Positions 37,504-46,799 of a DNA stretch of 64,000 nucleotides are shown here, one piece after another. Position 1 is the first letter of the stretch; the number at the start of each line of letters is the position of its first letter. The notes below the pieces were generated by a model. That model ran no database searches. It was not told the DNA's origin and saw nothing but the letters and a program-made list of their open reading frames with translations. Origin of the DNA: Neolewinella marina. GTDB taxonomy: Bacteria; Bacteroidota; Bacteroidia; Chitinophagales; Saprospiraceae. The stretch spans positions 1 through 64,000 of the forward strand of contig NZ_PDLO01000004.1 of the NCBI RefSeq assembly GCF_002631205.1, written 5' to 3'. Position numbers and translations under genes: made by a program.

Positions 37504-38148
37504 ATGAAACTCGACTGGCAGAACCACCTGGTAAACTTCGTCCTCATTGTCTTCAGTATTCTACTGGCTTTCCAGTTGGAACGGTGTTCCAGCGAGCGGA
37601 GGGAACAGCAATTGGTGGACGCCCACCTGGCGGAAATCGTGAAGGAAACCCGTTTTAACCTCGACAGTCACCGGGAAACCATCGAAGGACAACGCAAGCA
37701 GCAGGTGTTCCTGGATTCGCTGCTCAGGCTCATCCGGTCGAGTAGTGACCCCGCGGAAATCAATCCGGTAGTCATGCAGGCCATGAATATGTCGCTGCCG
37801 TTCACCAAGACGACCGCCTACAATACTTTTCTGCAGACCGGAGATATTCGGTACCTGAATGATTTCGAGGTCAAATCCGAGCTCATTTCCCTGTACGAGT
37901 TTTACAAGATCGCGGAGGTGTACAACGAGTTGATGGTGGAGAACTACGACAACGGTTTCTTCAGCCACATCAAGGCGCACCTCGACATCGTGGGCCAGGA
38001 ACCGCAACAACTGGAAGCGTACACCGATCGCGGTTTTGTCAATTCCATCGCCTCCGTACGCTACTTCCTGACGAACAGCATCGACATGCTGGAGAACGAC
38101 TGCCAAAGGATGGAAGCCTTCCTGGACCGGCGGGAACTGGCGAAGTAA
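37504..38148 (+). CDS. DUF6090-like membrane-anchored protein
   Basis: 214-residue protein of unknown function. One N-terminal membrane segment (about 10-24, FVLIVFSILLAFQLE) is followed by a charged, largely helical domain: SERREQQLVDAHLAEIVKE and the TGDIRYLNDFEV-like segment. This pattern matches small Bacteroidota proteins of the DUF6090 type. Start at 37504 (MKLDWQNHLVNF); the frame is open upstream but without similarity. Confidence 0.7.
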   Translation: MKLDWQNHLVNFVLIVFSILLAFQLERCSSERREQQLVDAHLAEIVKETRFNLDSHRETIEGQRKQQVFLDSLLRLIRSSSDPAEINPVVMQAMNMSLPFTKTTAYNTFLQTGDIRYLNDFEVKSELISLYEFYKIAEVYNELMVENYDNGFFSHIKAHLDIVGQEPQQLEAYTDRGFVNSIASVRYFLTNSIDMLENDCQRMEAFLDRRELAK

Positions 38149-38153
38149 GAAAA

Positions 38154-38900
38154 CTATCTCCAGACCTTCATCCACTCCCCCAGCCCGTGCTGGAAGACGA
38201 TGTCCTCCGTACCGCAGGTCACCAGGTCGAAGCCGCGGGCGACCAGCCCCTCTACATCCCCGGGGCGGATGGTGAAGATCCCCGTGAACAGGCCGTTTGC
38301 CTTGCCCACCTCCACCACCCGGTCGAGGACGCCGGAGAGGGTGGGGTCGGAAAAGTTCGCCCGCTCCGCCAGCCCCAGGCTTACGCTCAGGTCCCAGGGA
38401 CCGATGTAGAGCCCGTCCAGTCCCGGGGTGGCGGCAATCTTGTCCAGCTCCGCAACGGCACCCGCCGTCTCAATCATGACGAAGGTGAGGGTGTGGTCGT
38501 TGGCGTCGGCGAAGTAGTCCCCCCGGTGGTGGAGGTTCGCCCGGAAGGGTCCGAAAGAACGGTTACCGAGGGGTGGGTATTTGGCGGCCCGGACGAAGGC
38601 CTCCGCTTCCGCCGCGGAATCCACCATCGGACAGATGATGCCCTCGGCCCCGTAGTCCAGGGCTTTCATGATCAACTCCGGACGGTTCCAGGCCAGGCGG
38701 CACAGGGACGTGGCTCCCCCGGCCCGGATGGCCTGCAGAAGACCGAGCACGTGGGCATCCTCGATCGAACCGTGCTGCAGGTCGAGGGTGATGCTTTCCA
38801 CTCCCATTACCCCCATACGCTCGGCAAGGGCCGGGGCGGGCACGGTCATAAAGAGGTTGTACAGGGGCCGGGATTCGGCGAGTCGTTGGCGGAGCGTCAT
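38154..38900 (-). CDS. HpcH/HpaI-family class II aldolase
   Basis: 248-residue metal-dependent pyruvate aldolase. It has LDLQHGSIED, GAEGIICPMVDSAAEAE, MIETAGAVAELDKIA and GLYIGPWDLSVSLG, which carry the conserved metal Glu/Asp and Arg/Gly-rich active site. Such enzymes cleave 2-keto-3-deoxy acids (for instance rhamnonate derivatives) or 4-hydroxy-2-oxo acids into pyruvate and an aldehyde. The substrate is not evident from its neighbours. Confidence 0.85.
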   Translation of the reverse strand: MTLRQRLAESRPLYNLFMTVPAPALAERMGVMGVESITLDLQHGSIEDAHVLGLLQAIRAGGATSLCRLAWNRPELIMKALDYGAEGIICPMVDSAAEAEAFVRAAKYPPLGNRSFGPFRANLHHRGDYFADANDHTLTFVMIETAGAVAELDKIAATPGLDGLYIGPWDLSVSLGLAERANFSDPTLSGVLDRVVEVGKANGLFTGIFTIRPGDVEGLVARGFDLVTCGTEDIVFQHGLGEWMKVWR

Positions 38901-38923
38901 GCCGGTCGGCTTTGGTTCGTGGT

Positions 38924-40816
38924 TTACCGCCGGGAGGGACTTCCGACTACTGGGAGGCGGACTACACTCGGGTATTCCCGGGAATGGTGAATGGCGTTGC
39001 GGGCCACTACCCCCTCCTTTTCGTCGTAGTTGTTGCCTCCGGTGTTCAGGTTGCGGTCGAAGCGGGGGAAGTTGGAGCTGCTCACCTCGATCCGCACCCG
39101 CTGCCCCTTCTTGAAGAGGTTACTGGTACTCAGGGGGGTCAGGTCTACCTTGTACACCTTGCCCTTCTCCATGAACACTTCCTTGTCGTAACCCTCCCGG
39201 TAACGCACCCGCTGGATGGTCTCGTCCAGGTTGTAGGCGCTGCCGTCTTCCTCGACCACGATCAACTTGAGGGTGAGGTCGGTGTCCTTCACGTCGCTGC
39301 TAAGGTAGAGGGTGGACTCCACGAAGCCGGTCACTTCGGTGTCTTCGGTAAAGGGCTCCGAGGTGTAGACGAGGATGTCGTTCCGGGTTTCCATGGGCCG
39401 CTGGTCCATGCTCCCACCGTCCACCGCGTCGCCGGTGCAGCAGACGTTGCCGCCGTAGCTGGTCACGGGGTTCATGGGGTCGTAGACGTAGTGATCGGGC
39501 TTGTCCTTGGCGGGGGCCTGGGCCGTCAGTCGGCCGTTGCCGTAGAGGGTATTGGCGCCGCCGTCACTGTCGAGGTAGAAGGGCACGAGTTCCGCGGCGG
39601 GCGGGGGCCAGGCCGTGGTGGTATTCCACTCGTTGCTGCCCATGGTGTAGTAGGTCACACGGGCCAAAGTGTCCACTATTGAGGCCGGGGTGGTGTCATC
39701 CTTCAGCCACTTGTCGAAGAAGCCGTAGATCAAGGCGTCGTAGTCGTAGCGGGCGTCGCCTACGCTACGCTCCCCGACGATGGTGTTCTCGGTGGCGCGG
39801 GTGTAGGCGCAGTGGAGGGTGGGTGCGATCCAGAGGAACTGGTTCTCGCGGGCTTCGGCGGATTCGGCGTTTTCGCGCACGTGATTAAACAGCGCCAGAT
39901 TGGGGCTGATCGACACATCGTACCAGCTGGTGAACCAGAAGGTGGGCACGTCGAAGGGCATATCGTCGTGGTAGAGTCCGCCCTCGTACCAGGCCGGGTC
40001 GTTGGGCTTGCGGGCGATCATGTCCTCGTAAATCCCCTTGGGGCCGTGGTTGGCCGACATGATCTCGTCGACCGGCAGGGTGGAGAGCATCTTCTTCGAG
40101 GAAATTTCCGGGTACTCCGGCTCCAGGTCGTAGAAGCGCTGCAGGCGGAGCAGGTCTTCCCGCGGCAAACCTTCCGGTAGCCTCGGGGCCATGGGGTCGT
40201 GCTGAACGTGGTAGAGCCAGCTGGTGAAGAGCATCTGCTGGGCCCCGCCGCGGTACCAGTTACCCTGCTCCATGAACTCCCCTACCCGACCTACGCCGGC
40301 GCCGTAGCCCATGGGTACCATGGCCTTCAGGGCGGGGTGGTCCAGGCTGGCTACGGCCATTTGCCATTCGGCGGTGGAGCTGCAGCCGTAAAGCCCTACG
40401 TTTCCGTTGCTCCAGGGCTGGGTGCTCATCCACTCGATGGCGTCGTAGCCGTCGGTCAGCGGCACGCCGAGGATGTCCCAGTCGCCCTCGCTGTAGTAGC
40501 GGCCGCGCTCGTTCTGCACCACGTAGGCGTAGCCGCGGCTCACAGCTTCGTAGGCCCGCTCGTAGTTGCGCTCCTGCTCTTCACCGTCTACCCAGCCGTT
40601 GAATTGGTAGGGGGTCCGGACAAAGATGATGGGGGCTTGGTCTACTCCCTTGGGGCGGTACACATCGGTGGCGAGGCGCTTGCCATCCCGCATGGGCACC
40701 ATTATTTTCTGCTCGATCTCGGCAATCTTCTCCAGCCGCAGGTAGGCGTCGGAGGATTGGGCGCAGACGCAGGTGCCGTATAAACAGAGAAAGAGCAGGG
40801 TAATAGTGCGATACAT
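38924..40816 (-). CDS. CocE/NonD (S15) family secreted hydrolase
   Basis: 630-residue exported alpha/beta hydrolase. Signal peptide (about 1-20, ending CVCAQ), then the catalytic domain with nucleophile Ser146 in [12 protein letters not shown], where the usual GxSYxG is altered. A C-terminal jelly-roll domain (about 380-620) contains [22 protein letters not shown]. Family members are X-Pro dipeptidyl-peptidases or ester/amide hydrolases such as glutaryl-7-ACA acylase; the exact substrate is unknown. Confidence 0.86.
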   Translation of the reverse strand: MYRTITLLFLCLYGTCVCAQSSDAYLRLEKIAEIEQKIMVPMRDGKRLATDVYRPKGVDQAPIIFVRTPYQFNGWVDGEEQERNYERAYEAVSRGYAYVVQNERGRYYSEGDWDILGVPLTDGYDAIEWMSTQPWSNGNVGLYGCSSTAEWQMAVASLDHPALKAMVPMGYGAGVGRVGEFMEQGNWYRGGAQQMLFTSWLYHVQHDPMAPRLPEGLPREDLLRLQRFYDLEPEYPEISSKKMLSTLPVDEIMSANHGPKGIYEDMIARKPNDPAWYEGGLYHDDMPFDVPTFWFTSWYDVSISPNLALFNHVRENAESAEARENQFLWIAPTLHCAYTRATENTIVGERSVGDARYDYDALIYGFFDKWLKDDTTPASIVDTLARVTYYTMGSNEWNTTTAWPPPAAELVPFYLDSDGGANTLYGNGRLTAQAPAKDKPDHYVYDPMNPVTSYGGNVCCTGDAVDGGSMDQRPMETRNDILVYTSEPFTEDTEVTGFVESTLYLSSDVKDTDLTLKLIVVEEDGSAYNLDETIQRVRYREGYDKEVFMEKGKVYKVDLTPLSTSNLFKKGQRVRIEVSSSNFPRFDRNLNTGGNNYDEKEGVVARNAIHHSREYPSVVRLPVVGSPSRR

Positions 40817-40902
40817 AGGGTGTCATTCGGTTAAGGGTGGGGAATATACGCCCGGTTCCCGAGCTGCAACCAGCAACCAGAAACCAGCAACCAACCAAAT
40901 CC

Positions 40903-41790
40903 CTACCCCTCCCAATTGACCCGGTAAGCCACCACCCGATTCCCGAAGAAGGTGGGGACTAGCACCAGTTGACTTTCCGGCAGGTAGAAGATGTCGGCGG
41001 TTTTGTCCTGCTCGGCGGAGCTGGTGAAGATGCTGGTCGCTTTCCAGTCCGGGCTCACGTAGTGGATCTCCCCGCCCCAGCGGCTCACCAGGTAGCCGCC
41101 ATCCTCCAGGGCAACGATTCCGTCGGGCTGAACTCCTTGCACCAGCACCTCGCGGCTACCGTCCTCCTTCAGGCGACTGAGGGTTTCGGCACCGGTATCG
41201 CCAAGGAGTACGCCCGCTGATGTGACGAGCACGCCATTGGGCCGCTCCATGCCTTCGGTAGCGACCTCCCAGCCGGTGCCGGGGGTGCCGCGATGAACGC
41301 GCCCGGTCTGGGAATCACTGACGTAGATCGTCCCGTCGTCGGCTATGTCGATATCATTGAGGCCCGCCGCGCCCTCCAGGACGTAGCGGTTCGCTATTTC
41401 ACCGCTTTCCAGGTCGATCTCGACCACGGCGTCGATGTCGGCGACGTACAGCATTCCGTTGTGGGTACCCATCCCCTTGGGAGCGTTGAGGCCGGTGGTC
41501 CAGCGGGCGTTGGTTACCTCACCCTCCGGGGTCACGATTCCGATGCTGCCCTGCCCATCCATTTCCCAGGGGCCGTTCTCGATATTGGCGGTGTAGAGCC
41601 GGCCGCGGTCCGCGTCGTAGTACACGCTCTCTACCGTAGTGAGGCTGGTATCGGTTTCCCATACCTTTTCGAGGGTGGGAACCGTCCGGGCCGCGGGGGC
41701 GTCGGCCTCGGCGGCGGCTTGCGTAGGGCCGTTGGCGGGTCCGCAGGCCAGGAACAATACGGGTAAGCTGAGTAGAAAGCGGTACATCAT
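40903..41790 (-). CDS. SMP-30/gluconolactonase-like beta-propeller lipoprotein
   Basis: 295-residue lipoprotein with lipobox LFLAC (Cys16), then a predicted six-bladed propeller (about 45-290). Repeated blades include GLNAPKGMGTHNGMLYVADID, GLNDIDIADDGTIYVSDS and GMERPNGVLVTSAGVLLGD. These resemble SMP-30/strictosidine synthase-like proteins. Enzymatic role not shown. I chose the ATG pair at 41787-41790 because the signal peptide begins there. Confidence 0.78.
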   Translation of the reverse strand: MMYRFLLSLPVLFLACGPANGPTQAAAEADAPAARTVPTLEKVWETDTSLTTVESVYYDADRGRLYTANIENGPWEMDGQGSIGIVTPEGEVTNARWTTGLNAPKGMGTHNGMLYVADIDAVVEIDLESGEIANRYVLEGAAGLNDIDIADDGTIYVSDSQTGRVHRGTPGTGWEVATEGMERPNGVLVTSAGVLLGDTGAETLSRLKEDGSREVLVQGVQPDGIVALEDGGYLVSRWGGEIHYVSPDWKATSIFTSSAEQDKTADIFYLPESQLVLVPTFFGNRVVAYRVNWEG

Positions 41791-41961
41791 AGCTGGGTGG
41801 GTTGAAACCTGAAAATAAGGTGCTGCATCGGAAAGACCAGCAGCCAGCCTGCCCCGGGCCCATTTTTTTGCCAGCCGGGCGTCCCGGGCCAATTGCTCCA
41901 TGTACCTGAGGCTCAAAAGGAGGAAGTGCACAACCACTCCCCCGCCCGCGCCGTTTCGTAT

Positions 41962-41969
41962 TAGATTTG
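41962..41969 (+). promoter_or_regulatory. -7 box of the DPP-IV gene
   Basis: TAGATTTG, exact TAnnTTTG, 19 bases before the ATG at 41989. Confidence 0.5.
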
Positions 41970-41988
41970 CCACCCCAAAATTTACCGA

Positions 41989-44178
41989 ATGCGTATTTTA
42001 TTGTTCCTCCTGTTGGGGGCAACCCTTCCCCTGACCGCCCAGCAGAAAGCCATTTCCCTCGAAGACATCTGGTCTTCCTACATCTTTTCTCCTGATGGAG
42101 TCAGCGGCTTCAATTTTCTGCAGGACGGCAGTTCATACGCCGAACTCGAGGGCAACGCAGTGGTCACCTACGACATCACCACCGGCGAGGTGGCCCGCAC
42201 ACTGGTCGATGGCAACGCCCTGCCCACCGATGGCGGCTTCAGCGGCCGCATTGACGACTATACCCTGAGCGACGACGAAAAGAAGATCCTCATCAGCAGC
42301 GAAACCGAGCAGCTCTTCCGCCGCAGCTCCCAGTCAAATTACTTCGTGTACGACGTAGCCTCCGGCGCCCTCAATCCCGTCTACCCCGAGGGCAAGATCC
42401 GCCTGGCTACCCTGGACCCCACCGGCCGGCGCGTGGCTTTCGTAGTGGACAACAACGTCCACATCAGGGACCTGAGCAGCGGCCGCCTCACCCAGGTGAC
42501 GGAGGACGGCGAAGTCAACGCCATCATTAACGGAGCCACCGACTGGGTCTACGAAGAAGAATTCGGCTTCAGCAAGGCCCTCTACTGGAGCCCCGACGGC
42601 AAGCGGCTGGCCTACCTGAAATTCGACGAGCGGGCCGTTCCCGAATTTACCTACACCGATTTCCACGACGGAGCCTACCCCGAGTACAACACCTTCAAAT
42701 ACCCCAAGGTCGGGGAGGAGAACAGCACCGTCAGCCTCCACGTCTACCACCTGGAAAAGGATGAAACCACCGACCTGCTCACCGTCAACGGCGACGACAG
42801 CGGCAGCTGGCACTATTTGCCCCGCGTGCAGTGGACCACCGAAGCCGGTGAACTCACCGCCCAGCGCATGAACCGCCATCAGAATGAACTGGAACTCCTC
42901 CTCTTCGACCTGAAAAAGGACAAACAGCGCACCCTGCTGGCCGAAAAGAACCCCTACTACGTGGACGTCCACGACAACCTCACCTTCCTCGACGACAGCT
43001 TCATCTGGACCAGCGAGCAAGACGGCTACAACCAGATCTACCTCTACGGCCTGCAGGGCGGGAAACCCCAACAGATCACCGCCGACTCCTTCGACGTGAC
43101 GGAGTTCTACGGCGTGCACGACGGCCGCATCTACTTCCAGGCCGCCGGGCGGAACCCCATGCAACGGGAGGTCTACACCAAGCAACTGAAAGGCAAGGAC
43201 CGCCCCCGCCCCCTCGCGGCCGCCGCCGGCTACAACGACGCCCAGTTCTCCGGCAACTACGACTATTTCGTGCTCACCAATTCCACCATCAACCGCCCCG
43301 CCAAGGTGGTGGTGATGGACCACACCGGCACCGAGATTCGCGAAATCGTGACCAACCAGGAACTGGCCGAGACCATCCAGGAGTACGGCTACCAACCTGC
43401 CGAATTCTTCACCTTCACTACCGAGGAAGGCACCGAACTCAACGGCTACATGATCAAGCCGGCCAGCCACGCAACCGGACAGCAGCACCCCCTGCTGATG
43501 CACGTCTACGGCGGCCCCGGCAGCCAGCAAGTACTCGATAACTGGCGGGGACAGAACATGGCCTGGTTCCAGCTGCTGGCGCAGAAAGGGTTCGTCGTGG
43601 CGGTTGTCGACAACCGCGGCACCGGCGCCCGCGGCCAGGAACTGAAAAAACAGACCTACCTCACCCTGGGCAAGCAGGAAACCGAGGACCAGATCAGCGC
43701 CGCCAAATACCTTGGCTCCCTGGACTTCATCGACGCCAACCGGATCGGCATCTTCGGCTGGAGCTACGGAGGCTTCATGGCCCTCCACGGCATCCTGCAG
43801 GGCAACGACGTCTTCGCCGCCGCCATCGCCGTAGCACCGGTGACCAACTGGAAGTGGTACGACACCATCTACACCGAGCGCTACATGCGCACCTACGCCG
43901 AAAACAAGGAAGGCTACGACCGCAACAGCCCCATCAACTACGCGGACCAGCTCCGCGGCGACCTGCTGCTCGTGCACGGTATGGGCGACGACAACGTCCA
44001 CTTCCAGCACACGGCCGAAATGGCCAACGCCCTGATCATGAACAACAAGCAGTTCGAAACCTACTTTTACCCCAACCGCAACCACGGCATCTACGGAGGC
44101 CCCACCCGGCTGCACCTCTATACCAAAATGACCAACTTCCTGCTGGACCATCTGGGGCAGGATACCAACACGAAGTAA
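41989..44178 (+). CDS. Dipeptidyl-peptidase IV-type S9 peptidase
   Basis: 729-residue secreted serine peptidase. Signal peptide (about 1-18), N-terminal beta-propeller (about 30-470, DPPIV_N type, with WVYEEEFGFSKALYWSPDG). The catalytic domain (about 480-729) has the nucleophile in GWSYGGFMAL, Asp in MGDDNVHF and His in NRNHGIYGG. It would remove X-Pro or X-Ala dipeptides from peptides in the periplasm. It has a -7 box upstream and a terminator about 80 bases after the stop. Confidence 0.95.
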   Translation: MRILLFLLLGATLPLTAQQKAISLEDIWSSYIFSPDGVSGFNFLQDGSSYAELEGNAVVTYDITTGEVARTLVDGNALPTDGGFSGRIDDYTLSDDEKKILISSETEQLFRRSSQSNYFVYDVASGALNPVYPEGKIRLATLDPTGRRVAFVVDNNVHIRDLSSGRLTQVTEDGEVNAIINGATDWVYEEEFGFSKALYWSPDGKRLAYLKFDERAVPEFTYTDFHDGAYPEYNTFKYPKVGEENSTVSLHVYHLEKDETTDLLTVNGDDSGSWHYLPRVQWTTEAGELTAQRMNRHQNELELLLFDLKKDKQRTLLAEKNPYYVDVHDNLTFLDDSFIWTSEQDGYNQIYLYGLQGGKPQQITADSFDVTEFYGVHDGRIYFQAAGRNPMQREVYTKQLKGKDRPRPLAAAAGYNDAQFSGNYDYFVLTNSTINRPAKVVVMDHTGTEIREIVTNQELAETIQEYGYQPAEFFTFTTEEGTELNGYMIKPASHATGQQHPLLMHVYGGPGSQQVLDNWRGQNMAWFQLLAQKGFVVAVVDNRGTGARGQELKKQTYLTLGKQETEDQISAAKYLGSLDFIDANRIGIFGWSYGGFMALHGILQGNDVFAAAIAVAPVTNWKWYDTIYTERYMRTYAENKEGYDRNSPINYADQLRGDLLLVHGMGDDNVHFQHTAEMANALIMNNKQFETYFYPNRNHGIYGGPTRLHLYTKMTNFLLDHLGQDTNTK

Positions 44179-44257
44179 ACATTCGCCCTACTTTAGGGGC
44201 TTCTATCAGTAACCTCCAAAGCTAAAACGGCCGTCCAGCAACGGCCCCCATGCTTCG

Positions 44258-44295
44258 AAAGGCTCCGTCATGACCCGGCGGAGCCTTTCCTTTTT
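44258..44295 (+). terminator. Terminator after the DPP-IV gene
   Basis: Stem AAAGGCTCCG (44258-44267) pairs with CGGAGCCTTT (44279-44288), followed by CCTTTTT. It separates the peptidase from the AraC-type gene. Confidence 0.85.
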
Positions 44296-44448
44296 ACCCG
44301 GGCTGACACTGTCGCCCTGCCCGATACAGTAGCATCCAACGAGGTAATTAACATAAAGTGTCGCATTTCATCAATACGGCATATCCGGCCGGGGCCTAAC
44401 TTAAACGGGAGGAATCCCCCTCTGCACTCACGCCCCAAATCAGCCGGC

Positions 44449-44916
44449 ATGTCCACGCTGAATTCCACCTTCATCGGTACCGCCATCGGTCTGCTGCGGC
44501 ACGCCGAGCAACCCGGGACCCGTCAATTTATTCTTTCCGGGTTGAATCAGTGGCGCAATTCCCTCCCTTCGGCCCGCGATCGGCCCTTCCACCACGCCAT
44601 CAGCCTCATCCACGCCCAGTCCCCCGCGGCGGATTCCGTACAGGGGCTCAGCCGGGCCGTGGGCATCAGTCGCCGGCAGCTGCAGCGAATTTTCCGCAAG
44701 CGGCTGGGGGTTTCGCCGAAGGTCTACCTGCGGTTCTACCGCTTTGAGCGCACCTTCCGGTTTTTGCAGCGCCACGGTTGGGTGCCCCTCTCCGCTGTGG
44801 CCTTCCGCTACGGCTACGCGGACGCGGCCCACCTCATCCGCGAGTTCAGGGCCTTCACCGGGGCCACACCACGGGTATTGCTCCGGGAGGAGAGCGAGGC
44901 CCTGGTTGGCCTGTAA
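44449..44916 (+). CDS. Minimal AraC-family transcriptional regulator
   Basis: 155-residue protein with little beyond the AraC/XylS DNA-binding domain at about 60-150: SVQGLSRAVGISRRQLQRIFRKRLGVSPKVYL for the first HTH and PLSAVAFRYGYADAAHLIREFRAFTGATP for the second. The N-terminal ~55 residues are short and show no cupin sensing fold. It could act with a partner or as a constitutive binder. It ends 12 bases before the T9SS cargo gene, so it may be cotranscribed. Targets unknown. Confidence 0.85.
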   Translation: MSTLNSTFIGTAIGLLRHAEQPGTRQFILSGLNQWRNSLPSARDRPFHHAISLIHAQSPAADSVQGLSRAVGISRRQLQRIFRKRLGVSPKVYLRFYRFERTFRFLQRHGWVPLSAVAFRYGYADAAHLIREFRAFTGATPRVLLREESEALVGL

Positions 44917-44928
44917 TCCACGCCCGCC

Positions 44929-46263
44929 ATGGCACGCCGAACCGTCTTTTACCTGCTGTCCTGTCTGGGACTGTCCGCCTCCCTTATTGCCCAGCCCGTC
45001 CCCCCCAGTGTACAGACCAGGGTGGAAACACTTTCTACCCGCCAAGCTGCGGGCTTGCCCATCGGCGAAGTAGAAATCATCCTCGACTCCACCATCCATT
45101 ATACGGTAACGGACGCCGGCGGGGGAAACACCATCCTGCAACCCCGGGAGCGCCTCGACTACAGCCGGCCCACTGAGGATACCCGGTGGGTGGTTACCTT
45201 GCAGTATACCGGTGGGGCATGGCTGAGGGAGCAACAGCTCCGCACCACCTTCGACGACCGGGATCGGATCATTCGTGAGCTGAAGGTACTCTGGAGCGAC
45301 ACCCTACACACCTGGGTCCCCGATCAACAACTATTCCGCTACCCGCGCGGGGCCTCCCCTACCGTGGTAGATTCCTTGCACCTCGAGATATACCAACCGT
45401 CGGAGGATGCGTGGCGGGCGGAAACCTCTATCTGGAACACCTTTGATACAAGCGGCCACGTTCAGCAAACCGTCTCCCGGACCTGGGTCGGCGATGAACA
45501 TGTCTGGTTCACCGACTACTATGGCTACGACGAGAGGGGGGACAACCATGAAATCCACACCTACGTCCAACAGGACACGGGCCTGCTGTGGGTGAACTAC
45601 ACCCAACAGACCTTTGAAGACCACCGCCTCGTCACCTATACCCTGAGCCAGGTACAGGCGGCCGCCTTGCTTCCCCTGCAGAGGATACAGTACAACTATA
45701 CAGCAAGCGGACAAGCCGACACCACGGTCACCTCCCGCTGGGACCCTAACAATGATTCATGGATCATGAACCACCGCGTGACCTATGAATATGGGCCGAA
45801 CGATTTGCAGACGGATACCTACGAAGAATATTATATCCACCAGGTGCATCCAGACCAACCTGACATCAGTACCTGGCGGCATTACCAATACCTGGAAGGC
45901 ACCCCCTTCCTGGAACGTGAAGACCTGTACCGTTTTGATTCCCTGGTGAACGGCTATCGTCGCGAGGAACATACCCGCCATTATTACCGGAATACCACCA
46001 CCGGGGTAGTTAGCCGTGGGCAGCATGCCCTCCCCCTCGCTACCTGGCCGAACCCAGCCACCAGCTGGGTCGCCTTCCGGCTCCCGGAAGCGGCCCGGGT
46101 ATGGGTAACCGACCCCCTGGGCCGGGTAGTATTGACCTACGCGGCCGGAGCGGGCGAAAGTCGGCTGGAACTGAATGCCCTGCCCCCGGGAGTCTACCGC
46201 CTCATGGCCTGGGCGCCCAACCGCATGTACCACGCCGTGATCTACAAACGCGACTACCCCTGA
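44929..46263 (+). CDS. Secreted protein with type IX sorting domain
   Basis: 444-residue exported protein of unknown function. Signal peptide (about 1-22, ending LIAQ), a central part rich in Tyr, Thr and Trp with repeated WxxxxTxxNTFD-like, YDExGxxxE-like strand pairs (about 90-340), and a C-terminal T9SS type A domain (about 365-444). That domain has WPNPATSWVAFRL, VWVTDPLGRVV and LPPGVYRLMAW. The gene shows that a type IX system operates in this organism. Its repeated central units may be a ligand-binding beta structure; no enzyme motif seen. Confidence 0.85.
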   Translation: MARRTVFYLLSCLGLSASLIAQPVPPSVQTRVETLSTRQAAGLPIGEVEIILDSTIHYTVTDAGGGNTILQPRERLDYSRPTEDTRWVVTLQYTGGAWLREQQLRTTFDDRDRIIRELKVLWSDTLHTWVPDQQLFRYPRGASPTVVDSLHLEIYQPSEDAWRAETSIWNTFDTSGHVQQTVSRTWVGDEHVWFTDYYGYDERGDNHEIHTYVQQDTGLLWVNYTQQTFEDHRLVTYTLSQVQAAALLPLQRIQYNYTASGQADTTVTSRWDPNNDSWIMNHRVTYEYGPNDLQTDTYEEYYIHQVHPDQPDISTWRHYQYLEGTPFLEREDLYRFDSLVNGYRREEHTRHYYRNTTTGVVSRGQHALPLATWPNPATSWVAFRLPEAARVWVTDPLGRVVLTYAAGAGESRLELNALPPGVYRLMAWAPNRMYHAVIYKRDYP

Positions 46264-46334
46264 GCGGTCTGCGGCAGCTTTTCCCGGCGACCGCGGAGCA
46301 ACTTTTACCTTGGTCGGCGTATTATATCCCAGCT

Positions 46335-46799
46335 ATGGCCAAGAAGAATAAGGAAAAGGAGTTCGTCAACCGCAAGGCGAGATTTGAATACGAATTCCTC
46401 GAATCCGTGGAGGCGGGAATCAAACTGACCGGTACCGAGATCAAAAGCATCCGGGCCGGCCACGTCAACCTGCGCGACGGCTACTGCGTCTTCGAGCGCG
46501 GGGAAATGCTGCTGCGCTCCCTCTACATCGGGGAATACAAGGAAGGCAACCAGTTCAACCACGAGGAACGCCGTCCCCGCAAGCTCCTGCTGAAGAAGCA
46601 GGAACTCCGCAAATGGGAGAAGAAGGTGAAGGAAAAAGGCTTCACCATCGTTCCCTACCGCCTCTACATCAACGAGCGGGGGCTGGCCAAAGTAGAAGTC
46701 GTGCTGGTGCAGGGCAAGAAAGTCTACGACAAGCGGGATACCATCCGGCAGCGGGAAAACAAGCGGCAGATGGAACGCGTCAAGAAACAGTACCTATAG
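46335..46799 (+). CDS. smpB: SsrA-binding protein
   Basis: Binds tmRNA and brings it to stalled ribosomes. The 154-residue protein has NRKARFEYEFLESVEAGIKLTGTEIKSIRAG, the classic SmpB core, and a basic C-terminal tail ending KRQMERVKKQYL. Start at 46335 (MAKKNKEKEF). It overlaps the 3' end of the convergent lytic transglycosylase gene by 6 bases, so the two transcripts share antisense ends. ssrA itself is not seen nearby. Confidence 0.97.
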   Translation: MAKKNKEKEFVNRKARFEYEFLESVEAGIKLTGTEIKSIRAGHVNLRDGYCVFERGEMLLRSLYIGEYKEGNQFNHEERRPRKLLLKKQELRKWEKKVKEKGFTIVPYRLYINERGLAKVEVVLVQGKKVYDKRDTIRQRENKRQMERVKKQYL

